Origin: Serratia marcescens
GTDB lineage: Bacteria > Pseudomonadota > Gammaproteobacteria > Enterobacterales > Enterobacteriaceae
Assembly (NCBI RefSeq): GCF_001902635.1
Contig: NZ_MJAO01000026.1
Location: 1 to 64,000, forward strand
Direction of reading: 5' to 3'
DNA length: 64,000 bases
The stretch's first letter is position 1. Each line of letters begins with the position of its first letter. Shown one piece after another: positions 41,685 through 50,877 of this stretch. The notes under the pieces are model-generated. The model did no database searches. It was not told the DNA's origin and was given only the letters and a program-made list of their open reading frames with translations. The position numbers were made by a program, and so were the translations under genes.

Positions 41685-43669
41685 ATTCGGGCATCCGGAG
41701 ATTACCGTTGACGCTGATCCTGCTGTTGCTGGCAGCGGCAGGTGGCCTGACGATAGACAACCTGGCGCAACAGCTGCCGCCGGCGCAATGGGCGCGGGCG
41801 CTCAGCGCGCCGGACATCGACGACGTGCGGCAAATGCTGTTCCATTACAGCCTGCTGCCGCGGTTGACGGTGTCGCTGTTGGCCGGCGCCGGTCTGGGGT
41901 TGGTCGGCGTGCTGTTCCAGCAGGTGTTGCGCAATCCGTTGGCGGAACCGTCGACGCTCGGCGTCGCCGCCGGCGCGCAGCTCGGCCTGACCATCGCCAC
42001 GCTGTGGGTGCTGCCGGGGGGAGAATTCACCCGCCAGCTGGCCGCTATGGTGGGGGCGATCGTGGTAGGCGGGCTGGTGTTCGGCGTCGCCTGGGGCAAG
42101 CGGATGTCGCCGGTCACGCTGATTCTGGCCGGGCTGGTGCTGGGGCTGTACTGCGGCGCGGTCAATAGCCTGTTGGCGCTGTTTCATTACGATCAGCTGC
42201 AGGGCATGTTCCTGTGGGGAACCGGTGCGTTGAATCAACAGGACTGGAGCGCCGTGCAGTTCATTTTGCCGCGTTTGCTGGTGGCCGGCGCGCTGGCGGC
42301 GCTGTTGCTGCGCCCGCTGACGCTGCTGGGGCTGGACGACGGCGTAGCGCGCAACCTGGGGCTGGGGCTATCGATGGCGCGCTTCTGTACCCTGGGGCTG
42401 GCCATTATCTTCAGTGCCATGTTGGTGAGTGCGGTGGGCGTTATCGGCTTTATCGGCCTGTTTGCACCGCTGATGGCGAAGATGCTGGGCGCGCGCCGCC
42501 TGGCGCACCGCATGATGCTGGCCCCGTTGCTGGGGGCGCTGTTGCTGTGGTTGACCGATCAGGTGATGCTTGGGGTAACGCAGGTGTGGCGCGAGATCCC
42601 GACCGGCGCGGCCACCGCGCTGTTCGGCGCACCGCTGCTGCTGTGGTTGCTGCCGCGTTTGCGCAGCGCCGCCACGCCACCGCCGATGAACCTCGGTGAC
42701 AAGGTGCCTGCCGAACGCGGGAATCTGCCTGCCTGGATCCTGGGGGGCGGCCTCGTACTGCTGATCGGCCTGACGCTGGCGCTGATGCTGGGCAAAAATG
42801 CCGGCGGCTGGCACTGGAGCCTGGGCGCGGAACTGGACGCTCTGCTGCCGTGGCGTTGGCCGCGGGTGTTGTCGGCGCTGGCGGCGGGCATGATGTTGGC
42901 GGTCGCCGGCACGCTGATCCAGAAATTGACCGGCAACCCGATGGCCAGCCCGGAAGTGTTGGGCATCAGCTCCGGTGCCGCTTTTGGCGTCGTGATGATG
43001 CTGTTTATGGTGCCGGGCGACGCCTTCGTTTGGCTGCTGCCCGCCGGCAGCCTGGGGGCGGCCGCGACGCTGCTGATCATCATGATAGCCGCAGGCCGCG
43101 GCGGTTTCTCGACCGAACGCATGCTGCTCGCCGGTATCGCGCTCAGCACCGCCTTTACCACCGTCATCTTCCTGCTGTTGGCCAGCGGCGATCCGCGTAT
43201 GGGGGGCTTGCTGACCTGGCTCTCCGGTTCGACCTATTCGGTGGAGCCGGCGCAGGCACTGCGCACCGCGCTGGTGGCCGCCGGCCTGATGGTATTGGCG
43301 CCGCTGTGCCGCCGTTGGTTGACCATCCTGCCGCTTGGCGGCGCCACCGCCCGTTCGGTCGGCATTGCGCTGACGCCGGCGCGGTTGACCATTCTCTTGT
43401 TGGCTGCCGTGCTGACCGCCATGGCGACCCTGACCGTTGGGCCGTTGAGCTTTGTCGGGCTGATGGCGCCGCATATGGCGCGCATGCTGGGCTTCCGCCG
43501 CGCGCTGCCGCAGATGGTGATCGCCGCGATGCTGGGCGGCCTGCTGATGGTGTTTGCCGACTGGTGCGGCCGGATGCTGCTGTTCCCGTATCAGATCCCC
43601 GCCGGGTTATTGGCGACCTTTATCGGTGCGCCGTACTTCGTTTATTTGTTGCGTAAGCAGACGTCGTAA
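41681..43669 (+). CDS. fhuB: Hydroxamate siderophore ABC transporter permease FhuB
   Basis: A 662-residue permease formed by two fused homologous halves, each with about ten helices. Both halves carry the GxxLGLVG or AGTLIQKLTGNPMASPEVLG type coupling segments. The ATG at 41681 overlaps the fhuD stop (ATGA); an open frame upstream to 41555 lies inside fhuD and is not used. It is the last gene of the operon and is followed by a strong terminator. Confidence 0.96.
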   Translation: MNSGIRRLPLTLILLLLAAAGGLTIDNLAQQLPPAQWARALSAPDIDDVRQMLFHYSLLPRLTVSLLAGAGLGLVGVLFQQVLRNPLAEPSTLGVAAGAQLGLTIATLWVLPGGEFTRQLAAMVGAIVVGGLVFGVAWGKRMSPVTLILAGLVLGLYCGAVNSLLALFHYDQLQGMFLWGTGALNQQDWSAVQFILPRLLVAGALAALLLRPLTLLGLDDGVARNLGLGLSMARFCTLGLAIIFSAMLVSAVGVIGFIGLFAPLMAKMLGARRLAHRMMLAPLLGALLLWLTDQVMLGVTQVWREIPTGAATALFGAPLLLWLLPRLRSAATPPPMNLGDKVPAERGNLPAWILGGGLVLLIGLTLALMLGKNAGGWHWSLGAELDALLPWRWPRVLSALAAGMMLAVAGTLIQKLTGNPMASPEVLGISSGAAFGVVMMLFMVPGDAFVWLLPAGSLGAAATLLIIMIAAGRGGFSTERMLLAGIALSTAFTTVIFLLLASGDPRMGGLLTWLSGSTYSVEPAQALRTALVAAGLMVLAPLCRRWLTILPLGGATARSVGIALTPARLTILLLAAVLTAMATLTVGPLSFVGLMAPHMARMLGFRRALPQMVIAAMLGGLLMVFADWCGRMLLFPYQIPAGLLATFIGAPYFVYLLRKQTS

Positions 43670-43704
43670 TCGGCGTCTCGGTCGTGCTTTCTCTGGTATC
43701 AAAG

Positions 43705-43730
43705 GCTCAGCGTCGCTGAGCTTTTTTTTT
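43705..43730 (+). terminator. Terminator of fhuACDB
   Basis: GCTCAGC-GTC-GCTGAGC followed by nine to ten T residues. It separates the fhu operon from the hok/sok locus. Confidence 0.95.
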
Positions 43731-43810
43731 TCAGGATGTTGCAAGATGCTGCGAGCGGTTGCGCAAAAACGATATTGCGTGCGAAAAGGAACACGAGGCG
43801 TTGTGGTGAG

Positions 43811-43978
43811 ATGAATATACTGCGGGCGGGTGCTCTGGATCTTTGTCTCTGGAGCCCGAGCGAAAGATACAAAGAGAAAAGCCCCGAGTCGATATCCATC
43901 AACCCGAGGCCTACTCTAACGCGTGACAACGTTAAGTTAGCCTCTTACCCGCCGCGAGGCAAGGAGAAGAAGGCATGA
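43811..43978 (+). CDS. Mok-like leader frame of hok/sok locus 1
   Basis: A 55-codon frame that ends in TGA overlapping the hok ATG by four bases (ATGA), the arrangement expected of mok, whose translation allows hok translation. It is almost the same in locus 2, with four amino-acid differences. The ATG at 43811 overlaps the predicted -10 of the hok promoter, so the real start on the mRNA may be an internal codon that I cannot identify. The middle of the frame is the target of Sok RNA. Confidence 0.45.
   Translation: MNILRAGALDLCLWSPSERYKEKSPESISINPRPTLTRDNVKLASYPPRGKEKKA
43816..43841 (+). promoter_or_regulatory. Predicted hok mRNA promoter and 5' foldback arm, locus 1
   Basis: TATACT at 43816-43821 is a likely -10; no good -35 was found. 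Transcription would start about 43828, where GGGTGCTCTGGATC begins. This arm is complementary to GATCCGGGAGCACCC at 44182-44196 near the 3' end, with one bulge. The end-to-end pairing corresponds to the fbi foldback of hok mRNAs that keeps full-length mRNA silent. Conserved in locus 2. Confidence 0.6.
43871..43928 (-). ncRNA. Sok-type antisense RNA, locus 1
   Basis: On the minus strand, TTGCCT (43962-43957) and TAACTT (43939-43934) are spaced by 17 bases as -35 and -10. The transcript would begin near 43928. It ends in a 13-pair stem with a four-base loop (43881-43910) followed by TTTTCTCTTT, a clear terminator. The RNA of about 58 nucleotides is fully complementary to the mok-like leader just before hok, as Sok RNAs are. 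The exact 5' end is inferred. Confidence 0.72.
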
Positions 43979-44130
43979 TGCCGAACAAACGGAGCCTGTT
44001 AAAATTGGTGGTTATTTGTGCCACGGTAATATCATTGGCATGGATAACTCGCAGCACGCTGTGTGAGCTGCGGATCCGATCGGGCACTACGGAGGTTGCG
44101 GCCATTTTGGCTTACGAATCCGGACGGTAA
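43975..44130 (+). CDS. Hok-family type I toxin, locus 1
   Basis: A 51-residue membrane toxin, too short for ordinary gene calling. One hydrophobic segment (LLKLVVICATVISLAWI) is followed by the family pattern TRSTLCELRIRSG and EVAAILAYES, close to HokC/Gef and HokD of E. coli as I recall them. The start at 43975 lies eight bases after AAGGAG and overlaps the mok-like stop by ATGA; the next ATG at 43978 gives 50 residues. Hok proteins depolarise the inner membrane when not silenced by Sok. Confidence 0.9.
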   Translation: MMPNKRSLLKLVVICATVISLAWITRSTLCELRIRSGTTEVAAILAYESGR

Positions 44131-44204
44131 GGCAACCCAGCGGCGGGGGCTTGGCCTCCGCCTGCTGGCAGTCGATGCGTTGATCCGGGAGCACCCATCC
44201 GCTC

Positions 44205-44233
44205 AAAAAAAACGGCGAGCCTCAGCTCGCCGT
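44205..44233 (-). terminator. Terminator of metK
   Basis: On the minus strand ACGGCGAGC-TGAG-GCTCGCCGT followed by eight T residues, 20 bases after the metK stop. Confidence 0.93.
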
Positions 44234-44253
44234 GTTCATGTTGATGTCGGGGC

Positions 44254-45408
44254 TTATTTCAGGCCGGCGGCATCGCGCAGCAGCGCGGCTTTATCGGTCG
44301 CTTCCCACGGGAAGTGCTCGCGGCCGAAGTGGCCGTAGGCAGCGGTTTCGCGGTAGATCGGCTGCAGCAGATCCATCATCTGGATCAGGCCGTATGGGCG
44401 CAGATCGAAGAATTCGCGCACCAGCAGCGTCAGCTGTTCGGTTGGCACTTTCTCGGTACCGAAGGTTTCCACCATGATGGAGGTCGGTTCCGCTACGCCG
44501 ATAGCGTAAGACACCTGGATCTCGCAGCGATCGGCCAGGCCGGCGGCGACGATGTTTTTCGCCACGTAGCGCGCCGCGTAAGCCGCGGAACGGTCAACCT
44601 TGGACGGATCCTTACCGGAGAAGGCGCCGCCGCCGTGGCGCGCCATGCCGCCGTAGGTGTCGACGATGATTTTACGGCCGGTCAGGCCGCAGTCGCCCAT
44701 CGGGCCGCCGATAACGAAACGGCCGGTCGGGTTGATGTGGTATTTGGTGCCCGCCGTCAGCCATTCCGCCGGCAGTACCGGTTTGATGATCTCTTCCATC
44801 ACCGCTTCTTGCAGATCTTTCAGTGCGATGTCTTCGGAATGCTGAGTGGACAGTACCACCGCGTCGATGCCGACGATTTTGCCGTCGTCGTACTGGAAGG
44901 TCACCTGGCTCTTCGCGTCCGGGCGCAGCCACGGCAGGGTGCCGTTTTTACGCACTTCGGACTGGCGCTGCACCAGACGGTGCGCGTAGGTTACCGGGGC
45001 CGGCATCAGCACGTCGGTTTCGTTGGTGGCGTAGCCAAACATCAAGCCCTGATCGCCGGCGCCCTGCTCGAGAGGATCGGTACGGTCAACGCCCTGATTG
45101 ATATCCGGGGATTGCTTGCCGATGGCGCTCAATACTGCGCAGGAGTTGGCGTCAAAGCCCATGTCCGAATGAACGTAGCCGATTTCGCGCACGGTCTTGC
45201 GGGTGATCTCTTCGATATCGACCCAGGCGCTGGTGGTGATTTCACCGCCGACCAGCACCATACCGGTTTTCACGTAGGTTTCGCAGGCGACGCGCGCCTT
45301 CGGATCTTGTTCCAGGATGGCGTCGAGGACGGCATCGGAGATCTGATCGGCGATTTTATCTGGATGTCCTTCGGAGACGGATTCGGACGTGAATAGGTGT
45401 TTAGCCAT
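44254..45408 (-). CDS. metK: S-adenosylmethionine synthetase
   Basis: A 384-residue enzyme that makes S-adenosylmethionine from ATP and methionine. The N-terminal [20 protein letters not shown], the GAGDQG loop and the P-loop-like [16 protein letters not shown] are conserved. Length equals that of E. coli. It is oriented away from speA, as in E. coli, with MetJ-type boxes upstream. Its product feeds SpeD for spermidine synthesis. Confidence 0.98.
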   Translation of the reverse strand: MAKHLFTSESVSEGHPDKIADQISDAVLDAILEQDPKARVACETYVKTGMVLVGGEITTSAWVDIEEITRKTVREIGYVHSDMGFDANSCAVLSAIGKQSPDINQGVDRTDPLEQGAGDQGLMFGYATNETDVLMPAPVTYAHRLVQRQSEVRKNGTLPWLRPDAKSQVTFQYDDGKIVGIDAVVLSTQHSEDIALKDLQEAVMEEIIKPVLPAEWLTAGTKYHINPTGRFVIGGPMGDCGLTGRKIIVDTYGGMARHGGGAFSGKDPSKVDRSAAYAARYVAKNIVAAGLADRCEIQVSYAIGVAEPTSIMVETFGTEKVPTEQLTLLVREFFDLRPYGLIQMMDLLQPIYRETAAYGHFGREHFPWEATDKAALLRDAAGLK

Positions 45409-46298
45409 TGTGTTCTTTACCTTGCATAAGACGGGTTAGAAGTTACTGCACAGCGCTGGAGATCCGGTATCAAAGCGAAGGGTCTCCGCTGATGGCCCGA
45501 AGATGCATCCTGCAACGCCCCTCAGGCAAAGCCGTTAAGCAGTTTATCAGTTAACCAGTATAGATGGATTAACATCTGGACGTCTATTTTAGGTCATGGT
45601 TTAGCCATATTGCCAGTAATTTTTTGCGCTTTCGCTCTTTTGCGCAAACGGATTGGCGCCATTTTCATCGCTTGAAACAGTTTTTGGCGAATTTTCATTT
45701 TGCTTTTTCACCTGCTTACCGGTATAAACTGCGCGCGCGGTTCATTTGCTGCACAGTGCGGCGAGCGAGAGTGGGGGAAGGCGCGATCAACTTCCGCTTT
45801 GCATTCGCCGGCGTTGCGCTATTATCCGTCGCAGGCGTTCGTCGTGAGCGCCGCCGCTTCATCGAACGGTCACGTTCTTACACTATTTTAGAGGCTTGGT
45901 CGTTCACTCCGAACGGCGCGCGTGGAGGTGGTTGGATTAATGATCCGTTGTCTACCGGTTGTTGGTTCTCAACAGCAGTGCCGTTCTGGCGCACATTCTT
46001 CTGCTAGTTCCCGTCTTGTCTCTCTGTCACTTTCCAGGTGCGATAAACACTTGGCCGCTACTCAGGATTCTCGGGCCGGCTAACGGTCGTCTGAAGAACT
46101 GAACAAGGGTAGCCTGCAGCCTTCCTGTGGGATGTTTCTTGGCCCGATTCACGAGGTTTGAACAGGGTGTCTTACAATTATATGAGTGATATCCCCTTCA
46201 GCTTTCACGCTGCAGCGTTGTTGCCTGCGCGCGCTCACCCCAGTCACTCAGCTGAACTGAGCTCCCGGGGATTTACGCGCTTGCCGCCTAGCCGCAAC
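45409..46298. other. metK-yqgB/speA divergent intergenic region
   Basis: This stretch of about 890 bases contains metK regulatory sites near 45562 and most of a degenerate ERIC element before yqgB. An open frame at 45624-46007 lacks any family or compositional support and is not called. The middle 450 bases show nothing I can name; a long speA leader is possible. Confidence 0.6.
45562..45585. promoter_or_regulatory. MetJ-box array candidate upstream of metK
   Basis: Three adjoining 8-mers, AGATGGAT, TAACATCT and GGACGTCT, compare with the MetJ box AGACGTCT; the last matches seven of eight positions. They lie about 155 bases before the metK start. Tandem 8-base boxes and MetJ repression of metK are known in E. 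coli. Confidence 0.6.
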
Positions 46299-46316
46299 AT
46301 GAAATCTTTTGGGCAT
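46189..46316. repeat. Degenerate ERIC element reaching into yqgB
   Basis: The 128 bases align with the ERIC at 51742-51866, most clearly in the centre CTCACCCCAGTCACTCAGC and CTCCCGGGGAT. Both arms have diverged. Its right end, CAACATGAAATCTTTTGGGC, supplies the ATG and first codons of yqgB. Confidence 0.7.
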
Positions 46317-46451
46317 AAACCGATCGCTGACCGCGAGCGGCAGTTCTCTTCGCTGCCACCGGCACGGCTTGTTGGGTTGTTCTCGCGGGTTGTAGCTGCG
46401 ATAGTGGCTGACGGTTTCGTCAGTACGGAATGTGAGGCGAACCATGTCTGA
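46299..46451 (+). CDS. yqgB: YqgB-like small protein
   Basis: A 50-residue frame just before speA, overlapping its start by eight bases. It resembles E. coli YqgB (43 residues): [14 protein letters not shown] corresponds to KKPVAQLERQHSLL, and [15 protein letters not shown] to GLLSQFQAAIVVNCF. Position relative to speA is the same. YqgB is described as an acid-stress-linked small protein; its function is not established. The first codons lie inside ERIC-derived sequence. Confidence 0.72.
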   Translation: MKSFGHKPIADRERQFSSLPPARLVGLFSRVVAAIVADGFVSTECEANHV

Positions 46452-48420
46452 TGATCTGTTGATTCACCGTCCGCCGGTTGCGGGCGAGTCTTTATCTTTG
46501 CGCTCCATGCAGGAGGTTGCCATGAATGATCGTAATGCCAGCAAGATGCTGCGTACTTATAACGTCGCCTACTGGGGCAACAATTACTATGACGTGAACG
46601 AGCTGGGCCATATCAGCGTGTGCCCGGATCCGGATGTCCCGCAGGCGCGTGTCGATCTGGCAGAATTGGTGAAAGCGCGCCAGAAAGACGGCCAGCGCTT
46701 GCCGGCGCTGTTCTGCTTCCCGCAGATCCTCCAGCATCGTTTGCGTTCGATCAACGCCGCGTTCAAGCGCGCGCGTGAATCCTTCGGCTACCAGGGCGGT
46801 TATTTCCTGGTGTACCCGATCAAGGTGAACCAACATCGCCGCGTGATTGAGTCGCTGGTGAACTCCGGCGAACCGCTGGGACTGGAAGCCGGTTCCAAGG
46901 CTGAACTGATGGCGGTACTGGCGCATGCCGGCATGACCCGCTCGGTGATCGTCTGTAATGGTTATAAAGACCGTGAATACATCCGCCTGGCGCTGATCGG
47001 TGAAAAACTGGGGCACAAGGTGTACCTGGTGATCGAGAAGATGTCCGAGATCAACCTGGTGCTGGAAGAGGCCGAACGGCTGAACGTGGTGCCGCGCCTG
47101 GGCGTGCGTGCGCGTCTGGCTTCGCAGGGCTCCGGCAAATGGCAGTCGAGCGGCGGCGAAAAATCCAAGTTCGGTCTGGCGGCGGTGCAGGTGCTGAAGC
47201 TGGTGGAGACCCTGCGCGAAGCGGGCCGTCTCGACAGCTTGCAACTGCTGCACTTCCATCTGGGTTCGCAGCTGGCCAACATTCGCGATATCGCCACCGG
47301 CGTGCGTGAATCGGCGCGTTTCTACGTTGAACTGCACAAGCTGGGCGTCAACATCCAGTGCTTCGACGTGGGCGGCGGCTTGGGCGTCGACTACGAAGGC
47401 ACCCGTTCGCAGTCCGACTGCTCGGTGAACTACGGCCTGAACGAATACGCCAACAACGTGATTTGGGGCATCGGCGACGCCTGTAACGAACACGGCTTGC
47501 CACACCCGACGGTGATCACCGAGTCCGGCCGCGCTGTGACCGCGCACCACACGGTGCTGGTGTCCAACGTGATCGGCGTAGAGCGCAACGAGTTCAGCGA
47601 ACCGCAGCCGCCGGAAGCTGACGCGCCACGTGCGCTGGAAAGCATGTGGGAAACCTGGCTGGAAATGAACGAGCCGGAGAACCGCCGCTCGCTGCGCGAA
47701 TGGCTGCACGACAGCCAGATGGATCTGCACGACGTGCATACCCAATATGCGCACGGCATGCTGGATCTGACCAAGCGCGCCTGGGCCGAGCAGCTGTATC
47801 TGAACATCTGCAACAAGATCCAGCAGCAGCTCGATCCGAGCAACCGCGCGCACCGCCCAATCATCGACGAACTGCAAGAGCGCATGGCGGACAAGTTCTA
47901 CGTCAACTTCTCGCTGTTCCAGTCGATGCCGGATGCCTGGGGCATCGATCAGCTGTTCCCGGTGCTGCCGCTGGAAGGGCTGGATAAGCCGCCGGAAGGC
48001 CGCGCGGTGCTGCTCGACATTACCTGCGACTCCGATGGCACCATCGATCATTACGTCGACGGCGACGGCGTGGCGACCACCATGCCGATGCCGCCGTACG
48101 ATCCTGAGAACCCACCGGCGCTGGGCTTCTTCATGGTCGGCGCGTACCAGGAGATCCTCGGCAACATGCACAACCTGTTTGGTGATACCGCCTCGGTTGA
48201 CGTGTACGTGTTCCCGGACGGCAGCGTCGAGACCGAGCTGTCCGATGAGGGCGACACCGTGGCGGATATGCTGGAGTACGTGCAGCTCGATCCGAGCGCG
48301 CTGTTGGCCAAATTCCGCGATCAGGTGAAAGAAACCGATCTGGACGGCGAGCTGCAGGCGCAGTTCCTGGAAGAGTTTGAAGCCGGCCTGTACGGCTATA
48401 CCTATCTGGAAGACGAGTAA
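46444..48420 (+). CDS. speA: Biosynthetic arginine decarboxylase
   Basis: A 658-residue PLP enzyme that converts arginine to agmatine. The PLP lysine is in [13 protein letters not shown], and the LHFHLGSQ and [10 protein letters not shown] motifs are conserved. The ATG at 46444 ([10 protein letters not shown]) gives the E. coli length; a frame start at 46432 is not needed. In E. coli speB follows directly. Here an exported Msr operon lies between them, so speA and speB are not in one operon. Confidence 0.97.
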   Translation: MSDDLLIHRPPVAGESLSLRSMQEVAMNDRNASKMLRTYNVAYWGNNYYDVNELGHISVCPDPDVPQARVDLAELVKARQKDGQRLPALFCFPQILQHRLRSINAAFKRARESFGYQGGYFLVYPIKVNQHRRVIESLVNSGEPLGLEAGSKAELMAVLAHAGMTRSVIVCNGYKDREYIRLALIGEKLGHKVYLVIEKMSEINLVLEEAERLNVVPRLGVRARLASQGSGKWQSSGGEKSKFGLAAVQVLKLVETLREAGRLDSLQLLHFHLGSQLANIRDIATGVRESARFYVELHKLGVNIQCFDVGGGLGVDYEGTRSQSDCSVNYGLNEYANNVIWGIGDACNEHGLPHPTVITESGRAVTAHHTVLVSNVIGVERNEFSEPQPPEADAPRALESMWETWLEMNEPENRRSLREWLHDSQMDLHDVHTQYAHGMLDLTKRAWAEQLYLNICNKIQQQLDPSNRAHRPIIDELQERMADKFYVNFSLFQSMPDAWGIDQLFPVLPLEGLDKPPEGRAVLLDITCDSDGTIDHYVDGDGVATTMPMPPYDPENPPALGFFMVGAYQEILGNMHNLFGDTASVDVYVFPDGSVETELSDEGDTVADMLEYVQLDPSALLAKFRDQVKETDLDGELQAQFLEEFEAGLYGYTYLEDE

Positions 48421-48434
48421 TTTTGTAATAAAAA

Positions 48435-48462
48435 ACGGGCGCTGATGCAGCGCCCGTTGTTT
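48435..48462 (+). terminator. Terminator of speA
   Basis: ACGGGCGCTG and CAGCGCCCGT form a ten-pair stem followed by TGTTTTT, 15 bases after the speA stop. Confidence 0.9.
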
Positions 48463-48612
48463 TTCAATGAGTTTCCCCTCACGCCGGCTATTCCCCGCTA
48501 ATCCTCGCTAATCAGTTGTCACAAATTTGTTAACTCCCGGTGAGGACTTGGTCAACACTTTCTTTATAGGTTGTCTTCATCGGCTTTGCAGTTGTTGGAT
48601 GCGGAGAGGGTA

Positions 48613-49110
48613 ATGATGATCAACAGACGGCGATTGATTGTGGCCGGCGGCGGTTTATCCGCGCTGCTGGCGTTGGGGTGGCAGCCTTTCCTGTCAGCGA
48701 CGGGGGCGCCCGAACGATTTGCAGTGAACTACAGCGACCAACAGTGGCGTCAACGCTTGACCCGCGCACAATATCAAATTCTGCGCGAGGGGGGGACTGA
48801 AGCGCCCTATAGCAGCCCATTGAACGACGAACACCGCAAAGGGATATTCTCTTGCGCAGGATGTGGCCTGCCGCTGTTTTCCTCGGATACCAAATTTGAC
48901 AGCCACACGGGTTGGCCGAGTTTTTACCGTCCTCTCGAACATGCCGTCGCCCAGCGTCGAGATCTTTCGTTCGGCATGGTACGGGATGAGGTGCACTGCC
49001 AACGCTGCGGCGGACATCTGGGACACGTGTTCGACGACGGCCCTCCGCCGACCGGGCTGCGTTACTGCATGAACGGGGTCGCCTTGCAATTCACGCCGCG
49101 GTCGGCCTAG
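48613..49110 (+). CDS. msrB: Exported peptide-methionine (R)-S-oxide reductase (MsrB)
   Basis: A 165-residue MsrB with an N-terminal leader (NRRRLIVAGGGLSALLALG) that resembles a Tat signal or anchor. The zinc site is C81/C84 and C129/C132, and the catalytic cysteine is C152 in RYCMNG. It should repair methionine-R-sulfoxide outside the cytoplasm. Two adjacent ATG codons (48613, 48616) follow GGAGAGGG. It is the first gene of msrB-dipZ-msrA, with 13 bases before the next gene. This is not the cytosolic E. coli MsrB, which lacks a leader. Confidence 0.9.
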   Translation: MMINRRRLIVAGGGLSALLALGWQPFLSATGAPERFAVNYSDQQWRQRLTRAQYQILREGGTEAPYSSPLNDEHRKGIFSCAGCGLPLFSSDTKFDSHTGWPSFYRPLEHAVAQRRDLSFGMVRDEVHCQRCGGHLGHVFDDGPPPTGLRYCMNGVALQFTPRSA

Positions 49111-49123
49111 CGGAGAGAGCGAT

Positions 49124-50863
49124 ATGTGGCTCCTGATACTGGCTTATTTAGGCGGCATTTTGACTATCGCCAGCCCGTGCATTTTGCCGGTGCTGCCGTT
49201 CGTTTTTGCTCGAGCTGACCGTCCGTTCTTGCGTTCCGGTTTACCGCTACTGGTAGGTATGGCACTGACCTTCGCCTTGTTCGCCACGTTGGCCGCCGTC
49301 GGCGGCGGCTGGGTGGTCGCCGTCAATCAATATGGCCGCTGGCTGGCGCTGATCCTGATGGCGCTGTTTGGCGCGACGCTGCTGTTTCCGGCGCTTTCCG
49401 ATCGCGTCATGCGGCCGTTGGTCTCCGCCGGTAATCGGTTATCGGATCGGATCGCGACAGACAAGCACAACTCGCTTGGCTCATCGTTGTTGTTGGGCGT
49501 AGCTACAGGCTTGCTTTGGGCGCCCTGCGCCGGGCCGATCCTGGGCCTGGTGCTGACCGGTGCAGCACTGCAGGGAGCGAATGTCGGTTCGACGTTGCTG
49601 CTGTTGGCCTATGCCGCAGGCGCCGCCACGTCGCTGGCGCTGGCGTTGGTGATAGGCGGTAAGGTCTTTAGTGCTATGAAGCGTTCGCTGGGCACCGGCG
49701 AATGGATACGTCGTGGTTTGGGGGGCGCTATGCTGCTTGGCGTAGTGGCGATTGCATTCGGCCTGGACACCGGCGTGCTGGCGCGGATTTCCACCGCTTC
49801 TAGCGGCGGCATCGAACAGCGGCTGGTGCAGGTGTTTAGCCCGGCGAGCCGGCCGACAGCAGCCCTGCTGCAAACGGCGGCCGACGCTGCGCCGGCGCTG
49901 AGCGATCTGGGGGAAATGCCTTCGCTGTCGGGTGCAGTACAGTGGTTGAACTCTCCGCCGCTTACGGCCGAATCGCTGCGCGGTAAGGTGGTTCTGGTGG
50001 ATTTTTGGACCTATTCCTGCATCAACTGTCTGCGTTCTCTGCCTTATGTGAAAGCATGGGCAGAAAAATACCGCGATCAGGGACTGGTGGTGATTGGTGT
50101 GCATGCCCCGGAGTTCGCCTTTGAAAGAGATGTCGGTAACGTTGCTAAAGAGGCGAAAAAGCTCGGTATCGATTACCCGATAGCCATCGATAACAACTAT
50201 CGTATTTGGCAGGCTTTCAACAATCAGTATTGGCCTGCGCACTATTTTATCGACGCTAACGGGCGCATACGCTACCAACATTTTGGCGAAGGCGATTATG
50301 CGCAGTCGGAGCACGTCATTCAGGCGCTGCTGAGACTGGCGGGAAGAAAAGACACCAGCATGGATATCAGTCAGGTGCATGGGCAAGGAGTGGAACAAGC
50401 CGCAAGCCGACAGGCGGATATCTCGCCGGAAACTTACCTGGGATATCAACGTGCGGAAAACTTCGCTTCAGCGCCTGCTGTTCAGGATCGCGCCGCTGAT
50501 TATGTCGCCTCATCCCTGTTGCCGCTGAACCACTGGGCGCTGGCGGGCACTTGGACCATCGGGGCTGAACGCGCCACGCTGAGTGAACCCAACGGGCGTA
50601 TCGTCTATCGCTTTCACGCTCGCGATCTGCATTTGGTGCTGGGGCCAGACGCGACGGGACAGCCGATAGCGTTCAAAGTGACGCTGGATGGCAAGGTGCC
50701 AGGTGAAATGCATGGCGTCGATGTGGCGCCGGATGGCAGCGGTATGATAACCGATCAACGGCTTTACCAACTGATCCGCCAAACCGACGGAGCGGGGGAA
50801 CATACTTTCAGCATCGAATTCGAGCGGGCTGGGGTTTCGGCCTATGCTTTCACCTTCGGCTAA
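49124..50863 (+). CDS. DipZ-like membrane thiol-disulfide reductase
   Basis: A 579-residue fusion. Residues 1-240 form a CcdA/DsbD-type membrane domain with cysteines C19 (SPCILP) and C135 (WAPCAGP). A thioredoxin/TlpA-like domain follows with CxxC at C299/C302 in TYSCINCLRS. The last 140 residues (from NHWALAGTWTIGAERATL) form a beta-rich domain of DipZ type. It should carry electrons from cytosolic thioredoxin to the periplasm and, from its place between msrB and msrA, recycle these exported reductases. Related to Mycobacterium DipZ; not E. coli DsbD. Confidence 0.88.
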   Translation: MWLLILAYLGGILTIASPCILPVLPFVFARADRPFLRSGLPLLVGMALTFALFATLAAVGGGWVVAVNQYGRWLALILMALFGATLLFPALSDRVMRPLVSAGNRLSDRIATDKHNSLGSSLLLGVATGLLWAPCAGPILGLVLTGAALQGANVGSTLLLLAYAAGAATSLALALVIGGKVFSAMKRSLGTGEWIRRGLGGAMLLGVVAIAFGLDTGVLARISTASSGGIEQRLVQVFSPASRPTAALLQTAADAAPALSDLGEMPSLSGAVQWLNSPPLTAESLRGKVVLVDFWTYSCINCLRSLPYVKAWAEKYRDQGLVVIGVHAPEFAFERDVGNVAKEAKKLGIDYPIAIDNNYRIWQAFNNQYWPAHYFIDANGRIRYQHFGEGDYAQSEHVIQALLRLAGRKDTSMDISQVHGQGVEQAASRQADISPETYLGYQRAENFASAPAVQDRAADYVASSLLPLNHWALAGTWTIGAERATLSEPNGRIVYRFHARDLHLVLGPDATGQPIAFKVTLDGKVPGEMHGVDVAPDGSGMITDQRLYQLIRQTDGAGEHTFSIEFERAGVSAYAFTFG

Positions 50864-50877
50864 TCCAGGGGGGCAGA

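Larger units (their letters stand above)
43811..44196 (+). repeat. Direct repeat copy 1: whole hok/sok locus
   Basis: This block matches 53065-53449 closely, from the hok promoter through the 3' foldback arm. Sequence identity starts abruptly at the promoter and stays high through the toxin frame; the 3' hairpin (44134-44166) differs by paired changes. The two copies have the same orientation and start 9,254 bases apart. Confidence 0.88.

Noticed and set aside
43736-43978. An 80-codon frame starting upstream of the mok-like leader
   Set aside because: Only the part from 43811 is shared with the second locus; the upstream codons cover the region before the promoter and are unrelated between copies.
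45624-46007. A 127-codon open frame upstream of speA
   Set aside because: It lies in a non-coding-looking leader, with no ribosome site, no family resemblance and unusual composition. It is not clearly related to the doubtful E. coli yqgC/yqgD frames.
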